64,000 nt of DNA, taken from the NCBI RefSeq assembly GCF_003012745.1, contig NZ_PXYK01000009.1, forward strand, positions 1 to 64,000, given 5' to 3'. The notes beneath the pieces were generated by a model. It had not been told where the DNA came from. It did no database searches and saw nothing but the letters and a program-made list of their open reading frames with translations. Source of the stretch: Kumtagia ephedrae. Lineage in GTDB: Bacteria; Pseudomonadota; Alphaproteobacteria; Rhizobiales; Rhizobiaceae. A program made the translations under genes and the position numbers. Positions 36,693-44,808 of the stretch are shown here, piece after piece; position 1 is the stretch's first letter, and every line of letters starts with the position of its first letter.

Positions 36693-36738
36693 GCTCGACC
36701 ATGCTCCGGTTCGGGACCCGACTCAGGCGTCCTGTCCG

Positions 36739-37218
36739 TCAGCCGCGCCGCGCCGCCTCGATCGCGGCGACGTCGATCTTCCGCATGTCCAACATCGCCT
36801 CGAAGGCGCGCTTCGCCTCGGCGCCGCCGGCCGCCATCGCCTCCGTCAGCACGCGCGGCGTGATCTGCCAGGAGACGCCCCATCTGTCCTTGCACCAGCC
36901 GCACGCGCTTTCCTGGCCGCCATTGCCGACGATGGCGTTCCAGTAGCGGTCGGTCTCCTCCTGGTCGTCGGTGGCGATCTGGAACGAGAAGGCTTCGTTG
37001 TGCTTGAATATCGGTCCGCCATTGAGACCGATGCAGGAAATGCCGGCGACCGTGAAATCGACCGTCAGCACGTCGCCCTCCTTGCCGGACGGGTAGTCGC
37101 CAGGAGCACGGTGCACCGCATGCACGGCGCTGTCCGGAAAAACCCCTGCATAGAAGCGGGCGGCAGCCTCGGCGTCTTTGTCGTACCACAGGCAGATCGT
37201 GTTCTTGGCAATTTGCAT
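36739..37218 (-). CDS. VOC-superfamily protein, PhnB/glyoxalase-like
   Basis: A 159-residue protein of the vicinal-oxygen-chelate fold. It opens with MQIAKNTICLWYDKDAEAAA and has the PhnB-type blocks FYAGVFPDS, FTVAGISCIGLNGGP, AFSFQIATDDQEETDRYW and GWCKDRWGVSWQI. Many such proteins are annotated as 3-demethylubiquinone-9 3-methyltransferase-like, but without evidence of that activity. It is monocistronic with an AGAGAGG site upstream. Confidence 0.88.
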   Translation of the reverse strand: MQIAKNTICLWYDKDAEAAARFYAGVFPDSAVHAVHRAPGDYPSGKEGDVLTVDFTVAGISCIGLNGGPIFKHNEAFSFQIATDDQEETDRYWNAIVGNGGQESACGWCKDRWGVSWQITPRVLTEAMAAGGAEAKRAFEAMLDMRKIDVAAIEAARRG

Positions 37219-37493
37219 TGCTAGTCCTCTCTCTTGAAACCTACTCGGTCCTGATTTCCGCGCACTGGGAGCGGTTCACAGCCGTCGCAACAATGCACAA
37301 CGTTCACAGAATGCGCTGGCACCATCCGACGTTCCGCCGGCAATGCCTGAAAGGTGCGATATCAGGACCGCCGCTTCCAGGGCCAGATGCGGGCAGCGTT
37401 TCGATCAGGACGCGGCCTGCCGGCGGCTTCGAACCAGCCATCCCACTTCGCTCGATCCGGGAGACGGCTGGCTCGGGACCGAGCGAGCCACCC
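37219..37493. other. Intergenic region without identified gene
   Basis: About 275 bp between the VOC gene and the SH3-protein gene. Short open frames on the plus strand do not look coding. I see no structured repeat here. Confidence 0.5.
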
Positions 37494-38189
37494 CTACCCG
37501 CCGAACGCCAGCGCGTCGGGGATCTCGAAGCGCTCGGCCTTGCCGATGCGGATGATGTTGAGTTCGGCCTCGCGGGTGTAGCTCACCGGGTCAGGCGCAT
37601 CGGAGGTATCGGCCCGGCCGTTGCGGAAGCTGATCACACGCTGGCCGCCGTCCGGCCATGTGACGGTGACCGTCGCCTCCTTCTCCGCATCCCGCCGCAC
37701 GGAGGCGGCGCACATGCGCATCGGCTGCCCATAATAGCGTGAGCAGGGAATCTCGGCGGCCGCATCGACCCTGGCCGGCTCCGCTTCCGCCGGCGGCTCG
37801 CCTTCTTCTGCCGGCGGGACGGCGCTCGCCTCGTCCTGCGGCGCCAGGCCGGGATCGTCGGCGAGCGTTTCGTGCAGGTAGCGCCCGGCGACGAAGCCGG
37901 TGATCCTGGGAGCCTCGACCGTCTCGACCTCGCACCAGCTATTGCCGTTGACGTCGCTGCAGCCGAGATTGCGCAGCAGCGCGCCGTTTGGCAGGCGCCC
38001 CACCACCCTGCCGCCCGCCGAGGCCGTGGCGCGGACGTTCAGGAGGTCGTTGCTGGCGACACCTTCGACCACAAAGAAGCCGGCAGCCTCCTCGGATATT
38101 TGCGGACGAGCCTCGGTCTGCGCCATCGACGGACCGGCGGCCGGCAACAGAAGACAGGCCGCAAGGGCCAGAAGAAATCCACAGCGCAT
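37494..38189 (-). CDS. Exported SH3-domain protein
   Basis: A 231-residue protein. The ATG at 38189 begins a signal peptide (MRCGFLLALAACLLLPAAGP, cleaved near SMAQ). An SH3-type domain follows (FFVVEGVASNDLLNVRATASAGGRVVGRLPNG, then CSDVNGNSWCEVE), with two Cys that may pair. After an acidic Pro/Glu/Ala linker, a C-terminal region has Cys (EIPCSRYYGQPMRMCAASVRR) and the pattern TVTWPDGGQRVISFRNG. The domain order fits rhizobial cell-wall or periplasmic SH3 proteins of unknown role. Confidence 0.82.
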   Translation of the reverse strand: MRCGFLLALAACLLLPAAGPSMAQTEARPQISEEAAGFFVVEGVASNDLLNVRATASAGGRVVGRLPNGALLRNLGCSDVNGNSWCEVETVEAPRITGFVAGRYLHETLADDPGLAPQDEASAVPPAEEGEPPAEAEPARVDAAAEIPCSRYYGQPMRMCAASVRRDAEKEATVTVTWPDGGQRVISFRNGRADTSDAPDPVSYTREAELNIIRIGKAERFEIPDALAFGG

Positions 38190-38317
38190 GGCGGTTCCAC
38201 GGCTAAACAAGGCCGGATGCCACCGTGCCGCGCGTTCGAGCCGGCCCTTCGGCATCCGTTCGGGAGTCCGCCATATCATATCCAGGCCGGTCGCCGGAAC
38301 GGCAAGCTTGCCCGTCA

Positions 38318-38944
38318 TCACACCGGCAGCGTCTCGACGGCCGGAGCGCTCTGCACCCCGCCCTCGCCGCGCCGCGAAATCCGGTAGACGCTCGCCGGCG
38401 GGATGTTGCGCATGGTCCGGCCGATCTGGACGGACTGCAGGCCGAGCCGGTCCAGGATCGCGTTGGGCACGGGACAGCGCGGGCCGTAGGTGAACTGATA
38501 GAAGCTGCCGCCGGGGCGCAGGCAGGAAAAGGCGCCGGCAAGGATCGCTTCCACCTTGGCCTGCGGCATCGACAGGAGCGGCAGGCCGCTGACCACCGCG
38601 CCGGCCGGGCGCTCGGCGAAGAGGCCGGTCGCGCCGATCGCCGCGGCGTCGATGGACAGGATATTTGCCGCGGGAAAGCGCAGCCTGAGCAGCCGCGCGA
38701 AGTCCGGGCCGAACTCCACCAGGGTGAGATCGCTTTCGCTGAGCCCGCGCGCCAGCAGCGCGCGGGTGAACACGCCAGTGCCGGGGCCGAGCTCGAGCAC
38801 CGGCGCGTCGGCGGGGGAGATTTCGCAGGTGATCAGCCGCGACAGGGCCGGTCCCGAGGGCGCCACCGCAGCGACGCGCAGCGGGGCCGCCAGCCAGGAA
38901 CGAAGGAAGCGGAAGAAATCCGCCTGGACGCAATCTGCGGTCAT
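38318..38944 (-). CDS. Phospholipid N-methyltransferase-like class I SAM methyltransferase (PmtA type)
   Basis: A 208-residue protein from the ATG at 38944 with GAGAGGG upstream. FFRFLRSWLAAPLRVAAVAPSGPAL precedes motif I (VLELGPGTGVFTRALL, 49-64), and SGLPLLSMPQ and FYQFTYGPRCPVP follow. This pattern matches the rhizobial PmtA group, which makes phosphatidylcholine by methylating phosphatidylethanolamine. Whether this copy does so, or modifies another lipid, cannot be decided from the sequence. Confidence 0.8.
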   Translation of the reverse strand: MTADCVQADFFRFLRSWLAAPLRVAAVAPSGPALSRLITCEISPADAPVLELGPGTGVFTRALLARGLSESDLTLVEFGPDFARLLRLRFPAANILSIDAAAIGATGLFAERPAGAVVSGLPLLSMPQAKVEAILAGAFSCLRPGGSFYQFTYGPRCPVPNAILDRLGLQSVQIGRTMRNIPPASVYRISRRGEGGVQSAPAVETLPV

Positions 38945-39303
38945 GAAGTCCCTCTCGTCACGGCCCCGCCTGACGTTGCGGCACAATCCCCGATTCCATG
39001 GCGGGATTAGGGCAAGCACCCCGGCTCCCGCGCCGACCGGATCGGCCGGCGATCATGCAGGGCCGCCATTGCGGCTGTGTGACAGCACGCTGGGTGGAGA
39101 GCATCACGCCTTCCGAATATGCCGACGCCTGGCAACGGCCGCGAGCAGAAGCAGCGGGATTGCCGGGGCCGACGATCTGGATCGCAATGAGGCCGGTTTC
39201 GCCGAGCCAGCCGCCGAGATGCGAGAACGACGACGTCGCGCCTATGCCCGCCCCCGCAGTAGCCGATGTCGAGGAGGCCTGGCCGTACATGAGGCATCCA
39301 GGA
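38945..39303. other. Intergenic region without supported gene
   Basis: About 360 bp. On the minus strand two overlapping frames contain short stretches with coding-like hydrophobic patterns (GETGLIAIQIVG in one, IPLLLLAAVARRRHIRK in the other, about 20 bp apart). This could be a frameshifted small gene, but the case is weak and I do not call one. Confidence 0.4.
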
Positions 39304-40278
39304 TCAACCCTGGTCCGGCAAGCTCCGGAGGAACCCGATTATCGCCGCGTTGACCTCGTCCGGCCGCTCCTGCTGGGTCCAATGCCCGCAGCCCGGCAGC
39401 ATCAGCGTCTCGCGGAGCTGCGGGACGAAAAGCTTGAGATTGGCCAGCAGCCGATCCATACCGGGGAAGGCCACCACCAGGTCGCGGTCGCCGGCCATAT
39501 AGAGGGCGGGAACGTTGACCCGCGCCCCTGCAAAGGGCGCCATCAGCTCCCAGTTCCGGTCGATGTTGCGGTACCAGTTGAGGCCCCCGGCAAAGCCGGT
39601 GCGCTCGAATTCGCCGGCGTAGACATCGATGTCGCTTTCGCCGAGCCAGTGCGGCAGCATCGCTGGCGCTTCGACGCCCTGCAGGATGCCGGCGCTGCGC
39701 GGGACCATGCTGATTCCGGCGCCCGCGCCCGTACCCTCTCCCGATACGGCGTAGAGCATGGTGCGCACCGTAGCCCGAGGGTCGCGTTCCAGCTCCGCCT
39801 CGGCGACGCCGGGCTCCTGGAAATAGAGCTGGTAGAACTGGGAATCCGCCGTGCGCGGCATGAGGCTGGTCGGGCGCGCATTGGCGCGCGGCCGGAACGG
39901 CACGCTGAGGCCGACGACGGCGCGAAAGCGGTCCGGCCGCAGCAGCGCCGCATGCCAGGCGACAGGGGCGCCCCAGTCGTGGCCGACGATGACGGCGCTG
40001 GGCGCTTCCAGGGCGTCGAGAAGGCCGACCATGTCGCCGACCAGGTGAAGGATCGTGTACTGCTCGATCGTCTCCGGCCGATCGCTCTTGCCGTAGCCCC
40101 GCATGTCCGGGGCGACGGCGTGAAAACCGGCCGCCGCGAGCGCGCCCAGCTGATGGCGCCAGGAATACCAGGATTCGGGAAAGCCGTGGCACAGGAGCAC
40201 CAGCGGCCCCTCTCCCTGCTCGGCCACGTTGAGCCGGATGCCGTTGGTTTCAACGATTCGCTGCGTCGGTTCGCTCAT
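39304..40278 (-). CDS. Alpha/beta hydrolase, epoxide hydrolase-like
   Basis: A 324-residue hydrolase with HGFP (31-34) as oxyanion-side motif, nucleophile Asp101 in VGHDWGAPVAW and the late catalytic His in GCGHWTQQERP. An Asp nucleophile with the GHDWG motif and a cap domain (QFYQLYFQEPG) is typical of soluble epoxide hydrolases. The ATG at 40278 follows GAGAGG; the frame is open further but unnecessary. About 100 bp upstream is the broken oxidoreductase gene in the same orientation. Confidence 0.88.
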   Translation of the reverse strand: MSEPTQRIVETNGIRLNVAEQGEGPLVLLCHGFPESWYSWRHQLGALAAAGFHAVAPDMRGYGKSDRPETIEQYTILHLVGDMVGLLDALEAPSAVIVGHDWGAPVAWHAALLRPDRFRAVVGLSVPFRPRANARPTSLMPRTADSQFYQLYFQEPGVAEAELERDPRATVRTMLYAVSGEGTGAGAGISMVPRSAGILQGVEAPAMLPHWLGESDIDVYAGEFERTGFAGGLNWYRNIDRNWELMAPFAGARVNVPALYMAGDRDLVVAFPGMDRLLANLKLFVPQLRETLMLPGCGHWTQQERPDEVNAAIIGFLRSLPDQG

Positions 40279-40375
40279 GCCTCTCACGCTCGCGTTCCGC
40301 CTCAGATTAATGGCAGACCAGGCAAGCCGCAACGAGTGGGCCGAGCGAACCGAACGGCAAGTCTCGGAGGGCGGT

Positions 40376-41386
40376 TCAGCCGCCGGCGAGCTTGACCAGC
40401 ATCTTGCCGGTGTTGTCGCCGGAAAACAGGCCGATGAACGCTTTTGGTGCGTTCTCCAGCCCCTCGACCACCGTATCGCGCGACTGGATGCGGCCCTCGG
40501 CAAGCCAGCCGAGCATCTCGCGCGTGAACCGCGGCGTGAGGTCGGGATGGTCGAGGATGATGTAGCCTTGCATCTTGATGCGCTTGGCGATCAGCGCGGT
40601 CATGTTGCGCGGGCCTGGAGGCGGAGTCTCGTCGTTGTACTGCGCGATCATCCCGCAGATGACGAAGCGGGCGAACCTGTTGGCGACGGCAAGCGCGGCA
40701 TCGAGATGATCGCCGCCGACATTGTCGAAATAGACGTCGATTCCCTCGGGCGCTGCCTCGGCAAGCGCTTTGGTGAGGTCCCCGGCGGCGCGATAGTTGA
40801 TGACGGCATCGGCGCCGAGTTCGTCGCGCACCCAACGCGCCTTGTCCTCCGTGCCGACCGACCCGACGACGCGGGCGCCCTTGATCTTGGCGATCTGCAC
40901 AGCCATCGAGCCGACGGCGCCGGCCGCCGCCGAGACGAAAACCGTGTCTCCCTCCTTCAGCCCGGCGATATGCAGAAGTCCGGCATGCGCGGTCTGACCG
41001 GGCACGCCGAGCGGACCGAGCCAGGCCTGGAGCGGCGCGGCGGGATCGATTTTGCCCGCCGTCGCGGCGTCGATCACGGCGCGGTCGCGCCAGCCGGAGA
41101 AATGGGTGACGACGGCGCCCGGCGCGAAGCCCGGCGCGGCGGACTGCTCGACCACGCCGACGGCCGCGCCCTCGAGCGGCTGGCCGACCTGAAACGGCGC
41201 GATGTAGCTGGGGCGGTCGACCATGCGGCCGCGCATATAGGGATCGACCGACATCCACAGCGTGCGGACGAGGAGCTGGCCTTCGGCGGGCACCGGCAGG
41301 CGGCGCTCGACCAACTAGAAGTTTTCCGGACCGGGCAGGCCGGCCGGGCGGCTCTTCAGGTGGATTTCGCGGGCTGCAATGGTCAC
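40376..41386 (-). pseudogene. NADP-dependent oxidoreductase (CurA-like MDR) with an in-frame amber stop
   Basis: The full-length gene would start at GTG (41386-41384) after GGAGA and encode about 336 residues of the zinc-free MDR/CurA group. However, codon 24 is TAG (41317-41315), where homologues carry a sense codon: FELVERRLP would be expected and F-stop-LVERRLP is found. Downstream the frame is intact (MSVDPYMRGRM, GPLGVPGQTAHAGL, the Rossmann motif SAAAGAVGSMAVQIAK, YFDNVGGDHLDAAL). Translation from the TTG at 41314 has no ribosome site and would lack the first strand. A gene just inactivated by one substitution, stop readthrough and a sequencing error are the alternatives. Confidence 0.65.
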
Positions 41387-41414
41387 GAGAATCTCCTATA
41401 TAGGAAGCTAAGAG

Positions 41415-41441
41415 AAGTAACTTACCACCAGTAAGTTACTT
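41415..41441. promoter_or_regulatory. TetR operator (11-bp inverted repeat)
   Basis: AAGTAACTTAC (41415-41425) and GTAAGTTACTT (41431-41441) are perfect inverted repeats around CACCA. A related TTACTTCTGGTAA follows (41436-41448). It sits between the divergent oxidoreductase and TetR genes and is the likely TetR-binding site. Confidence 0.72.
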
Positions 41442-41512
41442 CTGGTAATATGCGCCGCGATGGAGCGATGTCAAGCCGAGCGCCGGATGCGGTGTGGGCC
41501 ACACAAGTCGGA

Positions 41513-42112
41513 ATGACTGGAACAGCAGCAAAAAAACTGCCGAGGGCGGAGCGGCGCGAGCAGTTGCTCGAGACCGCCCAGGCGATCATGGGCGAGACAG
41601 GCACCGACGCATTGACGCTCGGCTATCTGGCCGAGCGCGCCGGCGTCAGCAAGCCGATCGCCTACGAGCATTTCGGCACGCGCGCCGGTCTCCTGATCGC
41701 CATCTGCAGCGCCTATGACAAGCGGCAGATGCAGGCGCAGCGCGAGGCGCTGGCCGCCGGCGGCGAGACGCTGGAGGATGTCGCCTCGATCTTCGCCTCG
41801 TCCTATGTGAGCTGCGTGCTCGACATGGGCCCCGCGATGGGCGCCGCCTTCGCCGCGCTGTCGGCGACGGAGGAGACGGCCGATTTCCGGCAGTCGCTGC
41901 GGCGCGGCTATGTCGAGCGCTACCGGGAAGGTTTTAGCCGCTTCGTGGAACTGCCGCCGAACGACACGGCCGTGCTGCTTGGCTGTCTCGGCGCGGCCGA
42001 AGCGCTGGCGCAAGACGCCGCGGCGGGCCGCGTCTCGCGCGACGAGGCGGTGGAGGCGCTGGCGGGCATGTTCACGGCGACGCTGAAGCGCTATCCGGCC
42101 AAGGCCGGTTGA
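41513..42112 (+). CDS. TetR-family transcriptional regulator
   Basis: A 199-residue regulator. The frame opens at 41450, but that start lies right at the operator; the ATG at 41513 (M-T-G-T-A-A-K-K-L) with a weak GTCGGA site is preferred. The HTH region reads IMGETGTDALTLGYLAERAGVSKPIAYEHFGTRAGLLIA, followed by a C-terminal effector domain. It is intact, although the divergent oxidoreductase it presumably controls carries an amber codon, so its remaining target may be itself or genes elsewhere. Confidence 0.85.
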   Translation: MTGTAAKKLPRAERREQLLETAQAIMGETGTDALTLGYLAERAGVSKPIAYEHFGTRAGLLIAICSAYDKRQMQAQREALAAGGETLEDVASIFASSYVSCVLDMGPAMGAAFAALSATEETADFRQSLRRGYVERYREGFSRFVELPPNDTAVLLGCLGAAEALAQDAAAGRVSRDEAVEALAGMFTATLKRYPAKAG

Positions 42113-42177
42113 TACTCAGGCCAGAGCGGGCGGACGCTCGGATGAGCCGCAGGATGAAGATGGGCTCCGCGACCGGA

Positions 42178-42933
42178 TCAAGCCTCCCCGCTTATAAAAC
42201 CCGTGCGCAGGCCTTCCGCCCATTCCGGGCGGCCGGCTTCGGCGGCATGTTTGGCCGCCGCTTCATGGTCGTAGCGGACCGCGATCGCCTGGAAGCTGAA
42301 ATCCTTGCCGTCGGTCTCGACGAGGCCATAGCGGGCGTGCGGCGAGCCCTGTTCCGAGCGATGCGCCGGCTCGGCCGGGTCGAAATAGGCCGGACAGCCG
42401 ACGCTGCCCGGATTGAAGACGATCGGGCCGCCGGGCAATTCGACCAGTTCGGGACGATGGCTGTGGCCGGCGAGCACCAGCCGGACGGCCGGGTCGAGAC
42501 CTTCCAGGCGGCGGGCGATGGTCGCCATCGGCGCGCGGACGAGGCTTCCGTCGACGATGTTTTCGGTCAGATATTTTTCGTCGTGGTCCGGCCGGGCGTG
42601 GAAGGCGAGGATGGAGGGCGCGGGGCTGACCTGTAGCGGCAGGCCGGCGAGCCAGTCGCGTTGCGCCTGCGACAGCCGGTCGTGGGCAAAGCGGTCCGAC
42701 GGACCCATCGCGTCGAGCGGATCGAGCGGCACGCGGCGGTCGTGATTGCCGCGCACCGTCGGCCAGGCGAGCGACATCAGCCGCCCGACCGTCTCGCGCG
42801 GCCACAGCGGGCCGGAAGCGCAATCGCCGAGATTGACGGTCAAGTCGGCGCCGCCGCGCCGGGCGAGGTCGGCAAGAACGGCCTCGAGGGCGAGTATATT
42901 GCCGTGGATGTCGGCGATAACCGCGATCCGCAT
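42178..42933 (-). CDS. Metallophosphoesterase
   Basis: A 251-residue calcineurin-like phosphoesterase with all five metal-ligand motifs: ADIHGN (7-12), GDCASG, GNHD, a His in the middle (AFHARPDHD) and GHSHRPE. It resembles YfcE/DevR-type phosphodiesterases. The substrate may be a phosphodiester or protein phosphate. Its start lies 2 bp after the stop of the ArsR gene on the same strand, so the regulator and the phosphoesterase are co-transcribed. Confidence 0.9.
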   Translation of the reverse strand: MRIAVIADIHGNILALEAVLADLARRGGADLTVNLGDCASGPLWPRETVGRLMSLAWPTVRGNHDRRVPLDPLDAMGPSDRFAHDRLSQAQRDWLAGLPLQVSPAPSILAFHARPDHDEKYLTENIVDGSLVRAPMATIARRLEGLDPAVRLVLAGHSHRPELVELPGGPIVFNPGSVGCPAYFDPAEPAHRSEQGSPHARYGLVETDGKDFSFQAIAVRYDHEAAAKHAAEAGRPEWAEGLRTGFISGEA

Positions 42934-42935
42934 CT

Positions 42936-43328
42936 CTACCCGACCGATCCCTTCGTGGCCTCGCCGTCGCGTTCGAGTTGGCGCAGCTCGACCCTGGCGA
43001 CCTCCCGCATGTCGAAGGGAATGGCGGCCGCGCTGGCCAGGATCGAATCGAGCAGGCCGGGGAAGCGCGCGTCTAGATCGGCGCGGCGCAGCGAGATCAG
43101 CCGGTTGACGCCGCGCACTTCAGTGCGCGTGATGCCGGCTTCCCTCAGCTTGGCAAGGTGATAGCTGATGTTGGTCTTCGAGCCGAGGTCGAGGAAGCGG
43201 CTGCAGTTGATCTCGAAATCCTCGTTGCGGGCGAGATAGCCGACGATCGACAGCCGTGTCTGGTCGCCGAGCACGGACAGCACGGTCGCCAGGTCGATCT
43301 GTTCGGCCGATGGATGAAAGAGCGACAT
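42936..43328 (-). CDS. ArsR-family transcriptional regulator
   Basis: A 130-residue winged-helix protein from the ATG at 43328 (TCCGGA just upstream). The sequence VLSVLGDQTRLSIVGYLARNEDFEINCSRF leads into the recognition helix GSKTNISYHLAKLREAGITRTEVRGVNRLISL. The ligand-binding Cys set typical of metal-sensing ArsR proteins is not evident; only one Cys (NCSRF) is seen. It is divergent from an MFS transporter with a perfect inverted repeat in between, so it probably represses that transporter and itself. Confidence 0.85.
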   Translation of the reverse strand: MSLFHPSAEQIDLATVLSVLGDQTRLSIVGYLARNEDFEINCSRFLDLGSKTNISYHLAKLREAGITRTEVRGVNRLISLRRADLDARFPGLLDSILASAAAIPFDMREVARVELRQLERDGEATKGSVG

Positions 43329-43438
43329 TCCGGACCAATTCCGACATTTCGACGCCCGCCGGTCTCCTGACACGGGCTGGCGGGAGCCATGCGTAACAAT
43401 AGTCTGGCACATTGACATAGGCGCCGATCGGGCTCAAT

Positions 43439-43458
43439 AGTTCAATGAATTTTGAACT
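43439..43458. promoter_or_regulatory. Putative ArsR operator
   Basis: AGTTCAA (43439-43445) and TTGAACT (43452-43458) form a perfect inverted repeat with a TGAATT spacer, 11 bp before the MFS start codon. A TTGACA box (43412-43417) lies upstream. The position fits repression of the MFS gene by the divergent ArsR protein. Confidence 0.68.
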
Positions 43459-43469
43459 AAGGATCTCCC

Positions 43470-44642
43470 ATGGACAGACGTCTCGTCTGGCTCGCCGTCG
43501 GCGCCTTCGCCACGAGCACGGTGGCATTCGTGTTCGCGGGGCTGCTGCCGCTGATCTCGGCCTCGGCCGGCATTTCCGTGTCGGATGCCGGCCATCTGGT
43601 CACCGTCTATTCGCTCGCCTATGCGATCGGCACGCCGATCCTGTCAACATTCGCCGGTGCCGCCGACCGGCGCCGCGTCATCGCCGCCGCGCTGCTTGCC
43701 TTCATCGCCGGCAACGCAGCGGCGGCGTCCAGCGGCTCCTTCGCCACCCTGCTCGCCGCGCAGATCGTCATGGGCGCCTCGGCCGGCCTGTTCGCCTCCA
43801 CCGCCCAGGCGACGGCGGTGGCGCTGGCAGGCCCCGAGCACCGCGCCCGCGCGGTGGCCACCGTGCTCGGCGGCACCACCTTCGCGGTGGCGCTCGGCGC
43901 GCCGCTCGCCTCGCTGGTCGGCAGCCTCGCCGGCTGGCGGGCGGCCTATCTGGTGGTGGCGGGACTGGCGCTGCTCTGCCTTGCCGTGCTGTGGCTGCGC
44001 CTGCCGCGCGGCCTGCCCGGCCTGAAACTGTCGCTGCGGGAACGGCTGGCCGCTCTCGGCCGGCCGGGCATCCTGCCCTCGCTGGCGGTTACCCTGCTCT
44101 ACCTTACCGGCGGCTTCATCATCATCGCCTATCTCGGCCCGCTCGCCACCGAGGGCGCGGGACTGCCGGTCGCCATGCTGCCGGCGCTGCTGCTCACCTT
44201 CGGCATCGGCGCGATCGCCGGCAACTACGCCAGCGGCCAGCTCGCCGATCGCCTTGGCCCCGGCCGGATGATCGTCATGGCGCTGCTCGCTTCTTCGGCG
44301 ATCTGCGCATCGATGACCGCGATCCTGGAGCTGCTGCCGCCGGAGATCGCCGGCCCGGCGCTGGTCGCGATCATGCTTCCCTGGGGCTTCGTCGGCTGGA
44401 CGTTCCCACCCGCCCAGGCCAGCCGGCTGGTCGGCCACGCGCCCGAACTCGCCAACCTGACGCTGCCGCTCAACGTGTCGGCCATGTATTTCGGCATCGC
44501 GCTGGGCAGCTTCATCGGCGGAAGGTTGCTGGAGGCCGCTCCGGTGGCGGAGCTCGGCATCGCCGCGGCCGCCTTCCCGCTCGCCGCGCTCGCCGTCATC
44601 GCCCTGACGCGCCGCGGCACGGCGCGCGTGCCGGCGGCCTGA
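43470..44642 (+). CDS. MFS transporter (DHA1 type)
   Basis: A 390-residue, 12-helix transporter starting MDRRLVWLAVGAFATSTVAF. It has the AraJ/DHA1-like elements TVYSLAYAIGTPILSTFAGAADRRRVIAAAL (motif A) and a motif C-like GGTTFAVALGAPLASLVGSLAGWRAAYLV. An AGGAT site precedes it and the ArsR operator lies just upstream. Probable substrates are sugars, drugs or amino acids. The specific cargo is not predictable, but the ArsR control suggests an inducible efflux or uptake response. Confidence 0.88.
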   Translation: MDRRLVWLAVGAFATSTVAFVFAGLLPLISASAGISVSDAGHLVTVYSLAYAIGTPILSTFAGAADRRRVIAAALLAFIAGNAAAASSGSFATLLAAQIVMGASAGLFASTAQATAVALAGPEHRARAVATVLGGTTFAVALGAPLASLVGSLAGWRAAYLVVAGLALLCLAVLWLRLPRGLPGLKLSLRERLAALGRPGILPSLAVTLLYLTGGFIIIAYLGPLATEGAGLPVAMLPALLLTFGIGAIAGNYASGQLADRLGPGRMIVMALLASSAICASMTAILELLPPEIAGPALVAIMLPWGFVGWTFPPAQASRLVGHAPELANLTLPLNVSAMYFGIALGSFIGGRLLEAAPVAELGIAAAAFPLAALAVIALTRRGTARVPAA

Positions 44643-44808
44643 GCCGGCACGGACGTCTGGCGGCCGCGGCATGCGGTAAAGTCCCAGTGCCGGATGCAGC
44701 GTTTTCGAGAATTTCGAGTCCCGTTTAACTACTTTTTGACGACGGACCGAAAGTGATACTTAAAGGTTACATGCCATCGTCGGATTTTGGCAGGCCCCGG
44801 CCGTTCCG

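Noticed and set aside
38958-39290. A small minus-strand gene, perhaps frameshifted, between the methyltransferase and epoxide hydrolase genes
   Set aside because: Hydrophobic stretches are present in two adjacent frames, but there is no ribosome site, no clear start and no family; support is too weak.
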